DNA from: Osmia lignaria lignaria
Taxonomy: Eukaryota; Arthropoda; Insecta; Hymenoptera; Megachilidae
Direction of reading: 5' to 3'
Length of the DNA stretch: 64,000 nucleotides
NCBI RefSeq assembly: GCF_051020975.1
Contig: NC_135039.1
Location: 10,638,692 to 10,702,691, forward strand
Shown: positions 24,001-34,736 of the stretch, piece after piece
Layout of the letters: each line of letters opens with the position of its first letter
Position numbering within the stretch: the first letter of the stretch is position 1
The notes under the pieces: model-generated
Told to the model about the DNA's origin: nothing
Database searches by the model: none
What the model saw: the letters and a program-made list of their open reading frames with translations, nothing else
Translations under genes and position numbers: made by a program

Positions 24001-24078
24001 CAGAGTGTCTCAAAGATTACAATCCGAAAACTGCAAAATGGTAAAGGACTTTGCAATTCTTTTTTTTTCAAACACCCT
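24001..24078. mobile_element. Possible 78-bp micro-MITE
   Basis: CAGAGTGTCT at the left and ACACCCTG at the right are roughly inverted and are each flanked by TA. It is very short and the ends are imperfect. Confidence 0.3.
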
Positions 24079-24787
24079 GTACGTACACATTCGGCTACGT
24101 TTCTATTCCACACGGTTATTAGATCACAAAACCCGATACGTTTATTGTGCAAATTATCACATTACGTTTGCATTAAACAAGGCAGAAACAGAATTTCTTG
24201 CTAAAAGTTAAATTAAATTAAAAAAAAAAAAGCTATTACTCTATAGAATCCGATCCACCAGAAAGGGAATATTTAATGTAACATCTATGTCATGTAAGTG
24301 CCACTGGAAGATCTTCAGAGGAATTAAAATGCTTCCCTAAATAACCAATAAGGGTTATCTCGTCCGAGCGTTCTTAAATCTAATATACACAAAAGGACAC
24401 AAGTTTTGTTCCAAGTATAAATTCATACATCATTACCAATAATAAGAGTATTTTGATTAAGTATTTCATTTCCAGTGGATCGTCATATACCATTTGTCTG
24501 CAGGAGAAACACTAAACCTGTGCGCCTATCTGTCCTTAGGCAACAAACAAAGAATACTATCCTCGTTTTATCCTAAAATAATAAATAAACGTTGCATCAA
24601 TTCATCTACTTAAACGCACAAGCAAGAAAAAAAAAATGAAAAAGCATCTTGTTTTCGAAAATACTACTTAACCACTCTTCTTCGTCCCAAGAACAAGAAG
24701 CGTACTCCGCTCAAAATGGCTTCCACATCCTAACCTCCAACGCTTGGTATGATCGTCTGGCTGGAGTAAGCCAGTTAACCAAAGCGA
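24079..24787 (-). other. Probable 3' UTR and downstream region of Ack
   Basis: This follows the Ack stop codon on the minus strand. A minus-strand AATAAA near 24136-24141 is a candidate polyadenylation signal. No coding sequence was recognised. Confidence 0.4.
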
Positions 24788-25772
24788 TTAAACAGCAGCC
24801 GTGTCATCGGTGCTTCTCAACAACGCGGCCGCTTTTACCACGTCACCTCCACATTGGTTCAACATAACCTTGCAGTCCTGTAGGCCAACGAAATTGTTCT
24901 CTTTCTTCAGCAATCCCTGAAGACGTTCCAGCTTGATCGCCGCCAGTACGTCCCAATCGGTGACATTCAATGCGGCTATGCACGACTCGGGGGTGGAATG
25001 TTCGTGCAATACCTTCATCATGATCCTAACCTCGTCGGACTGCTTGCCATTGCGAGGGCCACGGGTCCTCCTCGCGTTTGGCCCGTCGCAGGCGAACTCC
25101 AGAAGATCCTCGCATGACACGTGATCCGACTGACGCGACAAATCGCTCGTGTGAGCCGACAGTTTCTCGTTCGACAACCTGTCGTAGGTGCTGGTCAAAC
25201 CGGAAGAATGGAAGCTATCGTTGGAATCAACGGTGGAAGACTCTTTCGACTCTGCGACTTCTGCTGGCTGTTTGCTCGTTCTGCTCTGTGAGCCACCCTC
25301 CGGATACTCCCCATAGTCGTACTGCATCGTGTAATTCGAAGGTCTCTGTACCGACGGTGTCCTTGCGTTGGACGTTTGAAGCTTGGGCTCCGCTTTGCCG
25401 GACACAACAGAATCCTCTGATCTGCTTGAACCTGTGGGGGTAGAGTTCCTACTCGCCTCACCTGTCTCGCTCTCTTGGATACATTTGGAGGCTGAACTCC
25501 TGAAGGAACACTTGGACTCGACGCTGATCTTCCTCTGTTGGCGATCCGAGTCTGTGGACTGTGCGTCGCTCCTGCTCTCCTGGCTATTCTGTCGGTACTC
25601 CGAGGTGTCGCAGTCGACAAGGTTATCCGAGGTGTCGCAGTCGATCAGGTTATCCGAGAACTCGAGCAGGTCTTCAGAGATGACACTGAAACGGTGCAGC
25701 TTGTTCTCATCGGCTGGAAGAGTGTCCAGTGCTGCCAACTCGGAGTCTATACGCTGTTCAAACTCCTCTGGA
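24788..25772 (-). CDS. Ack last exon with UBA domain
   Basis: The acceptor TTTTCAG precedes PEEFEQRIDSELAALDTL. After a serine-rich acidic linker the C-terminus shows a UBA-like helical region (from about MMKVLHEHSTPESCIAALNV to VVKAAALLRS). In TNK2 this domain binds ubiquitin and controls turnover after receptor activation. The stop codon is at 24788-24790. Confidence 0.88.
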
Positions 25773-28700
25773 CTGAAAACGAAGTAACAGCCGAATGAAA
25801 TCTCTTATAAATCTATTAGACGCTATAGAAACTTGAGGGTCTACCTGTTGACCGAGGTCTCCGACGAATAGTCCTCCTGTAGTGAGCTACTGGCCACCGA
25901 TGAGCTGGCACTCTGCAGACTACCATCGACCTGATCCTCTATAGGCGGTGTGGTCACCGCCATCTTAGCCAATGTCCTTGTGACCCCACCACCAGGTATG
26001 ATCAAGGGATGCTTCCTCTGATGTCTGGGCAAACTAGACTTTGGCTGCAACGTTTTCGACCTGTCCCTGGGGGGCAGTGGTATAGGGTTCTCGTCCACGT
26101 TACTTTGATTCTGATTGTTCTCGATCTCCTGGGCGGAATGATGCCTCTCCAGGTGTCGCGTCTGGGGAAGAGGAGGCGGTGCGTGGGGGGGCGGCGGTGC
26201 CCTGATCTTGGGCAACGTCTTCGAGCCACTGTTGTACGCGTCGAAGTGGAACGTCTCGCTGGACAGATCCTCCTGATGGGACACCGTGTGGCCCAGAGTC
26301 GCGTGCTTGTTCCCGCGGATTCTTGGCCTCACTATAGGGACGCCCGAGCGGAGCATGCGCAAAGGATTCGTATCCGGAGCAGCCTCTATGCTGGGCGTCT
26401 CCACTAGACTGTTGTACACTTCCTTGGCCTCGTCGGACAACGTAGCCTAAACAAGTCGTGGGAGGGGATAGATTTGGGAAAGAAGAGAACAGAAATTAAA
26501 TAAACGAAAATAACGAATGAGAGGAGACAGAGAAAGAGACTATGGTTTGAAAGAAACATTCTTGTTCTTCAGCGTGTACACACAACAAGCTTTGGATCTT
26601 CTCTGAACTGAAAGAAAGACCGCAAACGAGTAGGAATGAAGAAAACACCCTTGGTGGTGGTCGACGGCGCGATACCGTCGTCGCGATGGTGGAATTATAG
26701 GCCGGTCAGAGACGTCAGAAACGATAAACGCTACTCTAAACGAAACGGATGCAGAGAGTCGTGTGTGGGCGAAGATTCGTGTGTACGTGTGTTACAGTTG
26801 AACTGTACAGGTCTGATCAACATACTCTAGGATTCTCATTCCAATTTTCTCTCCAAGTACAAACAGTATAAACGTGTAAATGCATCCAAACGTATTACCC
26901 GCTAGACATTAGTTTTTAATTAGTATGTATAATAATAACATGCAAGCATGCTAAGCGTATGCGACACGAAACTGTCTTGGAACAGTTCCTTGTATTAAGT
27001 ACACTGCGTATTGTCCAGAGTTGGGTTATTGTGATCCTCAGCGTTCCTATGTCACCTACACCATCCTAGAATGTGGTGTTAGCCATCGTTTCCATCACTG
27101 TTGTTGAGCAAAATCTTATAGCTTTAATTACAACTTTCAATTATTAGAAGAAAGATAAGTTTGAAGATGATACGCCAGCAAAGAGACTGCTTATACCATT
27201 ATGCCCTTTTTACCACCATCAAAATCATTAAGATAAAAAACAAAAGAAAAATTTGAAATATACTGCCCAACTCTGGCGTTATCCCACGTATTTCTGCCAA
27301 TGAACATGCACTCAGCGAACTGATGATAACACATTACAGAGGTATTGGATCTCAAATCAGATGGATGGCGTTAGAAATCAGTTAGGGTTTACGGGGCAGG
27401 AGACGGTGGGAAAGTCAGTATGTCGCTGGTGAACTCTGGATACTCAGAGCTGGTGTCTGAATCCAGGTCCGAGTTGCTGGTGAACGTCAGACTAGAACTG
27501 GGGGCACTTTCTGGCCAAGAGAGCAAGTTGTTTCTGGAAGAGAAAGGCGGTGACAAGGAGTTCAAGAAGCTGGTCGAAGGTGGTGGTGATTTCCCACAGA
27601 GCTCTATCGACGAGAAGCCTCTGGCTGATTCAGGATGCAAGAAGTGTCCTTTGTTCTTGAAGTTCAGGCGCAGGTTGTGGGGAACCTTCTTATGGCGTCG
27701 CTTGTAACGCAGACGACTTCTTATGTCAGTCTCTGAATGGGATATGGAGTCTGAATCTTCGCTGGAATCGTTCGTTGGATGAAAGGACCTCCTTATGTTC
27801 TTCATCGGTGGTTTTCTGTTCTCTGACAGGGACGAGGTTCTGTGTCTGTACATGTTTGTAGTGGTGGTAGACATTTTCTCCAACAGAACATCAGTCTTCG
27901 CCACCTCCTTTCTTGTATTGTCATTCTGATACAACTTTGGTGGCTCCAGAATATGCTGGTGTATGGTGGGACTGGATGGGGGATTGCTTTTCTGCATTAA
28001 ATTCAGCTTCATGCTGATCTGTGACTGACACTGAAGAGGAATGTTCAAGTCCAGGTGCTTAGGCTTCTGCGTAGGAATGTTCAAGCTCCTGAGAGGTGTC
28101 TGACTTTGCCCAGATATGTCCAGATTCCTCATGTTTGTCACCAATGACTTGGACGCAGTGGTTTCTATGTTCCTTGAGTTCTGCGCAATGTTCTTGCCAA
28201 GTTGGATCATGTTCTGCGTCAGCTTACCCAGACCCAGGTTCAGTCCCTGGCCCTTCTTGGAGTCCAGGTAATTCTTCACGCTCTCCAAACCAGACACCTC
28301 GCGTTGATACTTCTCTGCCAGCAGTTTGCTGTTCAATTCAACCTGATTATTAGCCTCTGCGTCTGATTTTCGTCTGAGTCGTTGAAAATTTACTCGCAGG
28401 CTCTCTGAGCTGCTATAAACAGGCGACTCCTTTTTCTCAGACTCAGCTATGAACAAGGGATTGTTGGATATTACAAAAGGGAAACCATCATGGCCATTCT
28501 GATTCTGTTCTATCTTACGGAAGCTCTGTATATTGATCCTCACCGCTTCCATGTTTGCTCTTGAGTTCTCTGATTCTCCAGCTTTCAAATTAGTCTTTAT
28601 GCTATCCGTGGATCCATAAATCACACTCTTAGGTTCCTGATTGCTGTTTCTTGAAGCGAAAGCTACCTTCCCACCCCTGTTCTTCGACACATCTATCTTC

Positions 28701-31700
28701 TTTGGGAATTCTGGAATGTTCATCTTAGAGGAATCGCTGAAGGAACTGGAGATCTTGGGCCTGGTACCAAGATCTATGTTGGCTACCTTGTCCCTGGACG
28801 AATCAAACTTAACTGGCTTACTACGTGGGAACTCAAAGTTCACAGGTTTGTCTTTCATTAAATCAAAGCTCGTTTCCTCGCACTGTACGTCGTTAAGCTG
28901 CTGATCACAATTACCATATTTATTTGACAACTGCTGACTGTGCTTGTTCGCAGAACCATCCTGGATGTTTGAGTAACAACCTGGTCTGTTAGGTTGCTCC
29001 AAATTGTTGATCTTATCGTATTTATCCATCTTCTCCTCTCCGAAGTATGGTGTCTTCTCAGTGGTACAGCTTAGAGCACCGTCGTCGTCGAAATACTTTG
29101 ATTGCTCAAAATAACGATCCACGTAACTGGTAGACACTCTCTTCTGGTCTCGGGAAAAGTCGAAATTTGAATTCTCTATACTCAGAGGAGGTACTTTGCC
29201 ATTTTGCTGAAGAACGTTTAGCTTATCACTCGTATCCGTCATTGTTTCACAATTATAATTGCCTTTCTTGTTACCATTCTCCAAGAACTCAGTGGACTTC
29301 ACAAGATTCTGCCTCATGGCTGCGTTGTCCAATATGTGAGCATCAAACTCTATGTCCATGTACGAAGTCCATGCAGTGGGTTTAGTCAGAAGCTCTCGTG
29401 ACTTGGCGAAACAAAATTCAGCTGATGCTTTGTCCCACAATGGCAACTTTAGAGTGGACGGTGCACCAAGTGATTCTATACTAGAGACGGTGGATGACAA
29501 TGATTGCAGGCTCGAACACAACCACTTTATCAGTCAACAATGGTATTACACGATAGAGGAAATAATAAATAACAAGCCGTAATTAGAAACAACCATGCAG
29601 GAATGAGTAAAGCACATTGGGTAAGGCGTAAGAAGTTTGATGATGGTTTTATGTACAGTACGCAGAAATCAAAGAATGGATTAAATATGGCAATGCAATG
29701 ATAAATAAAACATGAAACGAATAACAAAATAATTTTAAGAAATAAAACAGATAAATAAACAGATAGGAAAGGATCAGAGGAAAGTCGAGATTAGTCTTTG
29801 TCATAAATTAACAAGCATTTGAGTATCAACTTAAGATACAAACAAGTAAATTAGGTTGGAATATCAAGAACAGATACAATTGCGGTATACCTACTCTTTC
29901 ATGTGGCATCAGGAATTAACTCTGTTCCATAACAGTTTCCATTAAATGAATTTCAATGTTGTATAGAGAGATAAGATGTATCTGTATCGGAAGCATTATT
30001 GTTCAAAAAGAAACCTTTCTTTTAATTTGGCAGTACATAAAGGGAGTACTTGTTCTCGTATATTGGTTATTAGTTTTTGATAAAAAGAAGAAAATAAATC
30101 AAGTTAGTCTCTGAGTGCAAAGTTAGTTCGTGTATTCTGTTATATGTGTACTTATTTTTTTTTTTTTAAGTTTAGTGATGAAACAAAAACTGTTTAATGT
30201 ACCTGTATGTCAGGTATACTGGCAGCTTCCTCTGAAAAGTGTCGTCTGTCTGGTTTGGGACTGTGTTGATGTGGCAACTTAAAAGAGAACTTTCTGCGTC
30301 TTGAAGGACTGGCGGGTGTTCGGGGAGACTCCGGTGGATGTTCAAGATCTGTCATGGAACGTGCTGTCAATTCCTGTGCCATAGCAATGGCTGAGTAGAG
30401 AGTTTTCTGATCGGCGGCTGAGATAGGCTTCACCTAAATATAAGAGAAACGTTTACCATCTCTGGTAAATATATATATAATACATAAGGACGGTCTGCTT
30501 TGTCGCGGTTTGAACATTTCTATGACACTTGATCATTTTGTCAATTCTGTTCTGTAGCTCTATAAAAGTTTCTTGGATTCTATAACTCTGACATGCAAAT
30601 AATACAGATAATATGTATATATATATATGTATAATAAAAACTAACGATACTCAGCAACAGATAACGAACGAAAAAGAATAAATAAACGATAACTAATAGC
30701 ACATAAAAGCATAATGAATAAATCAGACAAAAAAAATTACTGTACATTTATTGGACTCACGGTGGCTTGTTTCTTCTTATTGCTCTGCTTCGCTTGGATC
30801 TCCCTCAGTTCATTCCTGACATTACTCGATTCATGTTCAGTGGACAAAGGATGAACAGGAGGTGGCGGAGGAGGTGAAGAGCCTAGCGAACAAATATAAA
30901 TGTACATTACTATTGAAATAATTAAGATATTCAATTCATGTCCCCTGAATTACCTAGTGATCTGAACATTTGATCCATTTCAGCCAACAAACTTGGACCA
31001 AAATCGAAATTCAACGTTTTGTCAAATCTTAAAGGGCTATCTTGATTTTCTTCATCGCTGATCTCGTGATATTCGTGATCCGCTCCAAGAGAATCATTGT
31101 TGCCAGCTACATTTAACGAAACAGATTGTTTACTCGAATTAGCCATGTGGCATACTTCAGAACTTGCATCTGACCACAAATTTTCTAACAAAGAAAAATT
31201 CATCGTTAACGTCAGACATTCTGTTACTACACTTTTAGTTTAAATCAGGGGCGGCCGGACCGCGGCGCATGCGCCGAACGTTGCGCATGCGCCGAACATC
31301 GCGCATGCGCCAAGCGTAGCGCATTACCTCTTTGCGCCTATATGTACTTTTAATTTAATTACATGTATTAATTAATTTAATTGCGTGATTAAGTTACTTC
31401 TTTCCTCCCCTAAGCGAAGCAGATCCTATCCTTATCTCTATTTTTCAACCCTTAACCCTTAAACGTAAGAAGTGCTCGAGTTATATGGCATATCTGAACT
31501 CGTCTGTGAAAATATTGGCGCATGGTATGCAGAAGTTTGGCCACCCCTGGCTTAAATAATACACACCATGCTTATCTTGCTGAGCGTTTCTATTGTCCCT
31601 TAATAATTCCCTGTTCATCTCTGTGCTTCTTGCATCTTGGTTTAAAGCTTGACTAGAATTGTCTGTTACATCCTCTTGCGGCTTGTACGGAGTGACCACC

Positions 31701-33294
31701 TGTCGCGGTAAATGCGGATACTTTCCGCCAAGGAAACCGATATCACCGAAATAAGCTCCGTCCAATCCGACATGGCCGGTGTGCTTCAAGTCACCTTGCG
31801 GTGAAGAAATCATGTCCGTACGAATCTTTCGTCTCTGGGAGGAGAAGGCATTTTTACCGTCCCCGCGTGTAAATTCTCCAGGTTTATTGCTTGGTAGATT
31901 AGATCCCAGATAAGCTATCGTGTGAGCAGGATTAAAGAAGCCAGTTTTCCCGTTATTCAATACACCTTTCCATAAAGTATTACTGCTTCCTTTATCCAGA
32001 ACGGTGATAACATCGCCTTGCCTGTAGACAAGCTGGCCGGTCTCTGTGCTGTCCTGAACAGCTTGAACTTGTTCCGGTTTCAAATCAGGCAGGAGATTAA
32101 TTAATTCAGAGAATTTCGGTCGCTTCGATGGTTCGTGCTGCCAGCATTGTTGCATGAGGGCGAAATAATCTTTTGGGCAACACTCTGGTTGCTCCAATCT
32201 TTGAAAATTTGGTTCGTCTATCGCCTCCAAGATTTGATGACCGGTCAGCGCTGCCCATGGTTGAAAACCATAGCTGAACATTTCCCATAATGTCACTCCG
32301 TAAGCCCATACGTCACTTGCTGAGGTGAACTTCAAGTAAGATATGCATTCTGGAGCACACCAGGCTATGGGTAGCTTCAGATTCACATTGAAATTGGTTT
32401 GATAGTAATCTTTACCCACACCCAAAGCACGGGACAATCCGAAATCCGATATCTTCACTTTGTTCTTGGAGAAGACCAAAATATTTCTGGCAGCAAGATC
32501 ACGGTGTATCAGTCTCTTCACTTCCAAATACTGCATGCCGTCTGCTATTTGCACAGCAAAGTCGCATAATGAAAGAACTGGAAAGCTGGCACGCAAGCTG
32601 GGCTCCTTTAAGCATTCCAGTAACGATCTCAGTGGTGCCAATTCTGTGACGAGCATCAGGGAATTTGTATCCAAAACTACCCCGTACAATCTTACAATGT
32701 GCTCGTGATCTATCGCGTGCATTATGGCTGCCTCCTTCAAAAATTCAATGGGATTGTTCTGCATTCTTTCTCGCGACAAACACTTAATGGCTACTTGTAT
32801 CCTCTCCCCGTCGTTCGTCCAAACACCCTGCTGTACAACTCCGAACTCCCCTGTTCCCAGTTCTTTGTTCACAATTATAGCATCGGCTGGTATCATATGT
32901 TTATTAGGAACACGAATCGGTGGTCTGTCTTGCCTTTCTTCAGGTAACATGGTCAAACCACCCATCGTTGGCTCCTCCCGTTTTGGTAACAGCATCTTTT
33001 TGAATTTGGAGAGGTAATTTTGGGGGAAATGCTTTTGAAAATACTTCTTTAAACGACGCATCTCTGGTTTGCTCATTCCAATCGCGTTCAAATCTTCTTC
33101 TGTTACATATTTCAATTGAGCGGTTGTCTGTACTTTCAAGTCCCCTGTTAAATTAAGTAATAAGTCACTCGTTATTCTTTGCCTGAATGTTTGATAACGT
33201 TATTAAAGTACATACCTCGAATTCCAGGATAATATTGTTGAAGCTCTGCTTCCATAAGGAACTCGTATAAACCAGGCCCAGTGTTGCGGGACAT
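24788..33294 (-). CDS. Activated Cdc42 kinase (Ack/TNK2 family), spliced gene
   Basis: A non-receptor tyrosine kinase that binds active Cdc42 and acts in endocytosis, receptor trafficking and survival signalling. Coding exons, placed by frame continuity: 33294-33216, 33144-31567, 31184-30954, 30882-30761, 30433-30203, 26446-25845, 25772-24788. This predicts about 1,275 residues. Visible domains are an N-terminal SAM-like helical region (residues about 1-75), the kinase (about 115-375: GTGEFG loop at 123, VAIK lysine 147, HRDLAARN at 240, DFG at 260, KDYY activation tyrosines 273-274), SH3 (about 392-443), a CRIB motif beginning ISSP at about 472, proline-rich SH3 ligands, and a C-terminal UBA. 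The domain order is diagnostic of the family; Ack versus the insect paralogue Ack-like was not resolved. A noncoding first exon probably ends at 34041. An alternative terminal exon is at 27389-29524. Confidence 0.93.
25845..26446 (-). CDS. Ack proline-rich exon with Mig6-like segment
   Basis: A 602-nt exon starting ATLSDEAKEVYNSL. It contains APPPPHAPPPLPQ and PIPLPPRDRSK, followed by a basic stretch, resembling the region of vertebrate ACK1 that is related to Mig6 and binds the EGF receptor and its own kinase domain. Acceptor and donor (AACAG/GTAGAC) are clear, and it leaves phase 2. Confidence 0.85.
26447..27388. other. Ack intron / possible 3' UTR of the alternative terminal exon
   Basis: No coding sequence was recognised. 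The part nearest 27388 is probably 3' UTR of the long alternative exon. Confidence 0.5.
27389..29524 (-). CDS. Ack alternative 3'-terminal exon, 711 codons
   Basis: A 2,136-nt open frame joins in phase 0 to the exon ending at 30203 through an AAAG acceptor and ends with its own stop after FPPSPAP. Using it would give a form of about 1,458 residues that retains kinase, SH3 and CRIB but lacks the proline-rich and UBA exons. The encoded segment is low-complexity, rich in Ser, Asn, Lys and Gln, with no recognised domain. A frame this long without a stop is very unlikely by chance, so it is coding. A minus-strand ATTAAA near 27122 could serve as its polyadenylation signal. Alternatively an unseen internal donor could let it splice onward to 26446. 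Confidence 0.8.
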   Translation of the reverse strand, partial: WLCSSLQSLSSTVSSIESLGAPSTLKLPLWDKASAEFCFAKSRELLTKPTAWTSYMDIEFDAHILDNAAMRQNLVKSTEFLENGNKKGNYNCETMTDTSDKLNVLQQNGKVPPLSIENSNFDFSRDQKRVSTSYVDRYFEQSKYFDDDGALSCTTEKTPYFGEEKMDKYDKINNLEQPNRPGCYSNIQDGSANKHSQQLSNKYGNCDQQLNDVQCEETSFDLMKDKPVNFEFPRSKPVKFDSSRDKVANIDLGTRPKISSSFSDSSKMNIPEFPKKIDVSKNRGGKVAFASRNSNQEPKSVIYGSTDSIKTNLKAGESENSRANMEAVRINIQSFRKIEQNQNGHDGFPFVISNNPLFIAESEKKESPVYSSSESLRVNFQRLRRKSDAEANNQVELNSKLLAEKYQREVSGLESVKNYLDSKKGQGLNLGLGKLTQNMIQLGKNIAQNSRNIETTASKSLVTNMRNLDISGQSQTPLRSLNIPTQKPKHLDLNIPLQCQSQISMKLNLMQKSNPPSSPTIHQHILEPPKLYQNDNTRKEVAKTDVLLEKMSTTTTNMYRHRTSSLSENRKPPMKNIRRSFHPTNDSSEDSDSISHSETDIRSRLRYKRRHKKVPHNLRLNFKNKGHFLHPESARGFSSIELCGKSPPPSTSFLNSLSPPFSSRNNLLSWPESAPSSSLTFTSNSDLDSDTSSEYPEFTSDILTFPPSPAP
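29525..30202. other. Ack intron
   Basis: AT-rich intron sequence; no repeat or additional exon was recognised. Confidence 0.6.
30203..30433 (-). CDS. Ack serine/proline-rich exon, last exon common to both forms
   Basis: A 231-nt exon (VKPISAADQKTLYSAIAMA and onward, ending DIQ) with a phase-0 donor CAG/GTACAT. Basic SPSRRRKFSFKLP-type sequence suggests phosphorylation sites. From here the transcript can join either 29524 or 26446 in the same phase. Confidence 0.8.
30761..30882 (-). CDS. Ack short proline-rich exon
   Basis: A 122-nt exon encoding SSPPPPPPVHPL and then a lysine-rich end. The donor is ACC/GTGAGT. The proline run is a likely SH3 or WW ligand. Confidence 0.8.
30954..31184 (-). 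CDS. Ack exon downstream of the CRIB
   Basis: A 231-nt acidic exon (SDEENQD and nearby) with acceptor TTTGTTAG and donor CTAG/GTAATT. It continues phase 1 on both sides. It has no catalytic motif and is a linker between the CRIB and the proline-rich part. Confidence 0.8.
31246..31549. mobile_element. hAT-type MITE inside an Ack intron, 304 bp
   Basis: It begins CAGGGGCGGCC and ends GGCCACCCCTG, an inverted pair. The flanking octamers GTTTAAAT (31238-31245) and GCTTAAAT (31550-31557) differ at one base, consistent with a hAT target duplication. GC-rich CGCATGCGCC motifs repeat near its left end. It has no transposase. It occupies most of the 382-bp intron between the kinase exon and the next exon. 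Confidence 0.85.
31567..33144 (-). CDS. Ack kinase, SH3 and CRIB exon
   Basis: A single 1,578-nt exon encodes the rest of the N-terminal helical region, the whole catalytic domain, the SH3 domain and the CRIB motif (H-x-x-H-V-G form). All catalytic landmarks are intact: glycine loop, VAIK lysine, HRDLAARN, DFG and the substrate-side PIAWCAPE. The donor CATG/GTGTGT is non-ideal but joins in frame to the next exon as lysine, histidine, glutamate. A hAT-type MITE begins 17 nt beyond this donor, and reading through the intron adds a short element-derived tail. Confidence 0.92.
33216..33294 (-). CDS. Ack first coding exon
   Basis: It begins at the ATG 33294-33292 (MSRNTGPGLYEFLMEAEL) and ends at the donor CGAG/GTATGT. 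It encodes the start of the SAM-like region. An acceptor 14 nt upstream of the ATG (exon edge at 33308) implies that the 5' UTR continues in an upstream exon. Confidence 0.85.
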
Positions 33295-33308
33295 TCCTCC
33301 TTGTGTGT

Positions 33309-34040
33309 CTTTAAAAAAAATAAATAAATAAACAATTATATATATGCATAATAACAAATAACATCAAGCTATGCAATTTTATTTCTTGTTACATAATATG
33401 TATTGTTAATCACCTACAAGAAATAAGATAATTTTCAAAATCAGTTAATTTAATTAGCATCAAATGAAACATGAATGCAAATTTCTTTAATAATTCATCT
33501 GTGAATTGCGGCAAAGACGTTTTGCTTACTTCATGAAAATTTCCGACGTAAAACTTGTCAGAGCATCGAAGGGAACGCTATTTCAAACTGAAGAATATTT
33601 CACCGAATACCATCGCCATTTGAACACACATTATCCGTCACTGAAGGGAACTGCAGCAGGGGAAACTTTACAAAGAGAACTGAACTGGAAGCTTCTGTCG
33701 TATGAAAAACGCAAGAAGGAAAAATAGAAAATAATAGAGGCTTAGAGTGGGGATACGAAATTCCTAACACGCGACTGAGGGGCCCCTGGGTACCGTGTGC
33801 ACTAGGTCGCAATTTTAATGCACACGATCAAGCCGATGAAAAGCCGCACATCGATCGAGTGGCAATTCGAGAAACGTGTCTCGACTAAAGCGATGGAAAA
33901 ATGAAATAGATATAAAATAGAACCGCGCGTGAATCGTTGCATTCCCGTGGAAGACACGCCCCGCGCTCTTCAAATAGATTATGATTTATAAATGTTTTTT
34001 TTTTTTTTTTTCTGTCGAGCTCTCGTGCCGCGGCACTCAC
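33309..34040. other. Ack 5' intron
   Basis: It lies between the probable noncoding exon ending at 34041 and the acceptor at 33308. The frame at 33506-33727 looks fortuitous. Confidence 0.5.
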
Positions 34041-34130
34041 CCATTCTATGATGACGCAGCACGCATTCAGAGCTCGTCTCTTTCTCATGAGACCCTCGGC
34101 GTCTACCACTTTGTTCGGCCGATCAAGCGA
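34041..34130 (-). other. Probable noncoding first exon of Ack
   Basis: The minus strand carries a consensus-like donor (AGAATGG then GTGAGT) with exon end at 34041. The upstream boundary is not visible and is only approximate. Confidence 0.4.
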
Positions 34131-34736
34131 TCCAAAATCACGAGTCTTCTCTCTCTTTCCTTTCCTCGTTATTTCGATCCTCCTCGCCGCCGAGCGAATC
34201 TGAACCCTTCTTTCGTTAATTTCACATTTTCTCCAATTTCATCGCACTTCGCTTCCCCAACGCGTATTCTCTGTCATTTATATTTCTCACTCGAAGGCGT
34301 TTGTTACCGGTTCGATTAATTATACATCAGTTCACCAGCGAGGATACTTGACTCGCGCAGCTCCGCAGCTCCCTAAATCTAGGGAGATTCCAAACCACGA
34401 ACCGCGGTTCCTTTATAAAATAATTCTGATTATTTTAAAGAATCATGGCGAATGCAGTTTGAAAAATTAAACGAATTACATGGAATATTATTAAAAATTC
34501 ACCGGTTTTGTTTTTTTGAATTTTATGTTACTAAAAATTTTCTTCCGCACAGGTTGCATCGGTGGTTTCTCCCGATTTCGAATTCGTTCGATTTTTTTTT
34601 TTTTCTCGTGTTCTAGTCATTTACACAGTCTGCTTGTGGTGGTAGTTCTTCCACCACTGATCTCAAGGAGAGGAACCGCTACTAATTTCTACCATATTTT
34701 AAGCGAAGCACAATTGTAACGAATCGTTTCTAAGAC
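34131..34736. promoter_or_regulatory. Shared upstream region of Ack and twinfilin
   Basis: The two genes are divergent. Ack's first exon probably starts near 34.1 kb and twinfilin's ATG is at 34737, so this segment holds both start regions and the twinfilin 5' UTR. It is pyrimidine-rich with local CpG content near 34.1-34.4 kb. No TATA box or defined initiator was assigned. Confidence 0.45.

Noticed and set aside
24933..29582. Plus-strand frames across the Ack exons
   Set aside because: They are antisense shadows of long coding exons with serine-rich codons.
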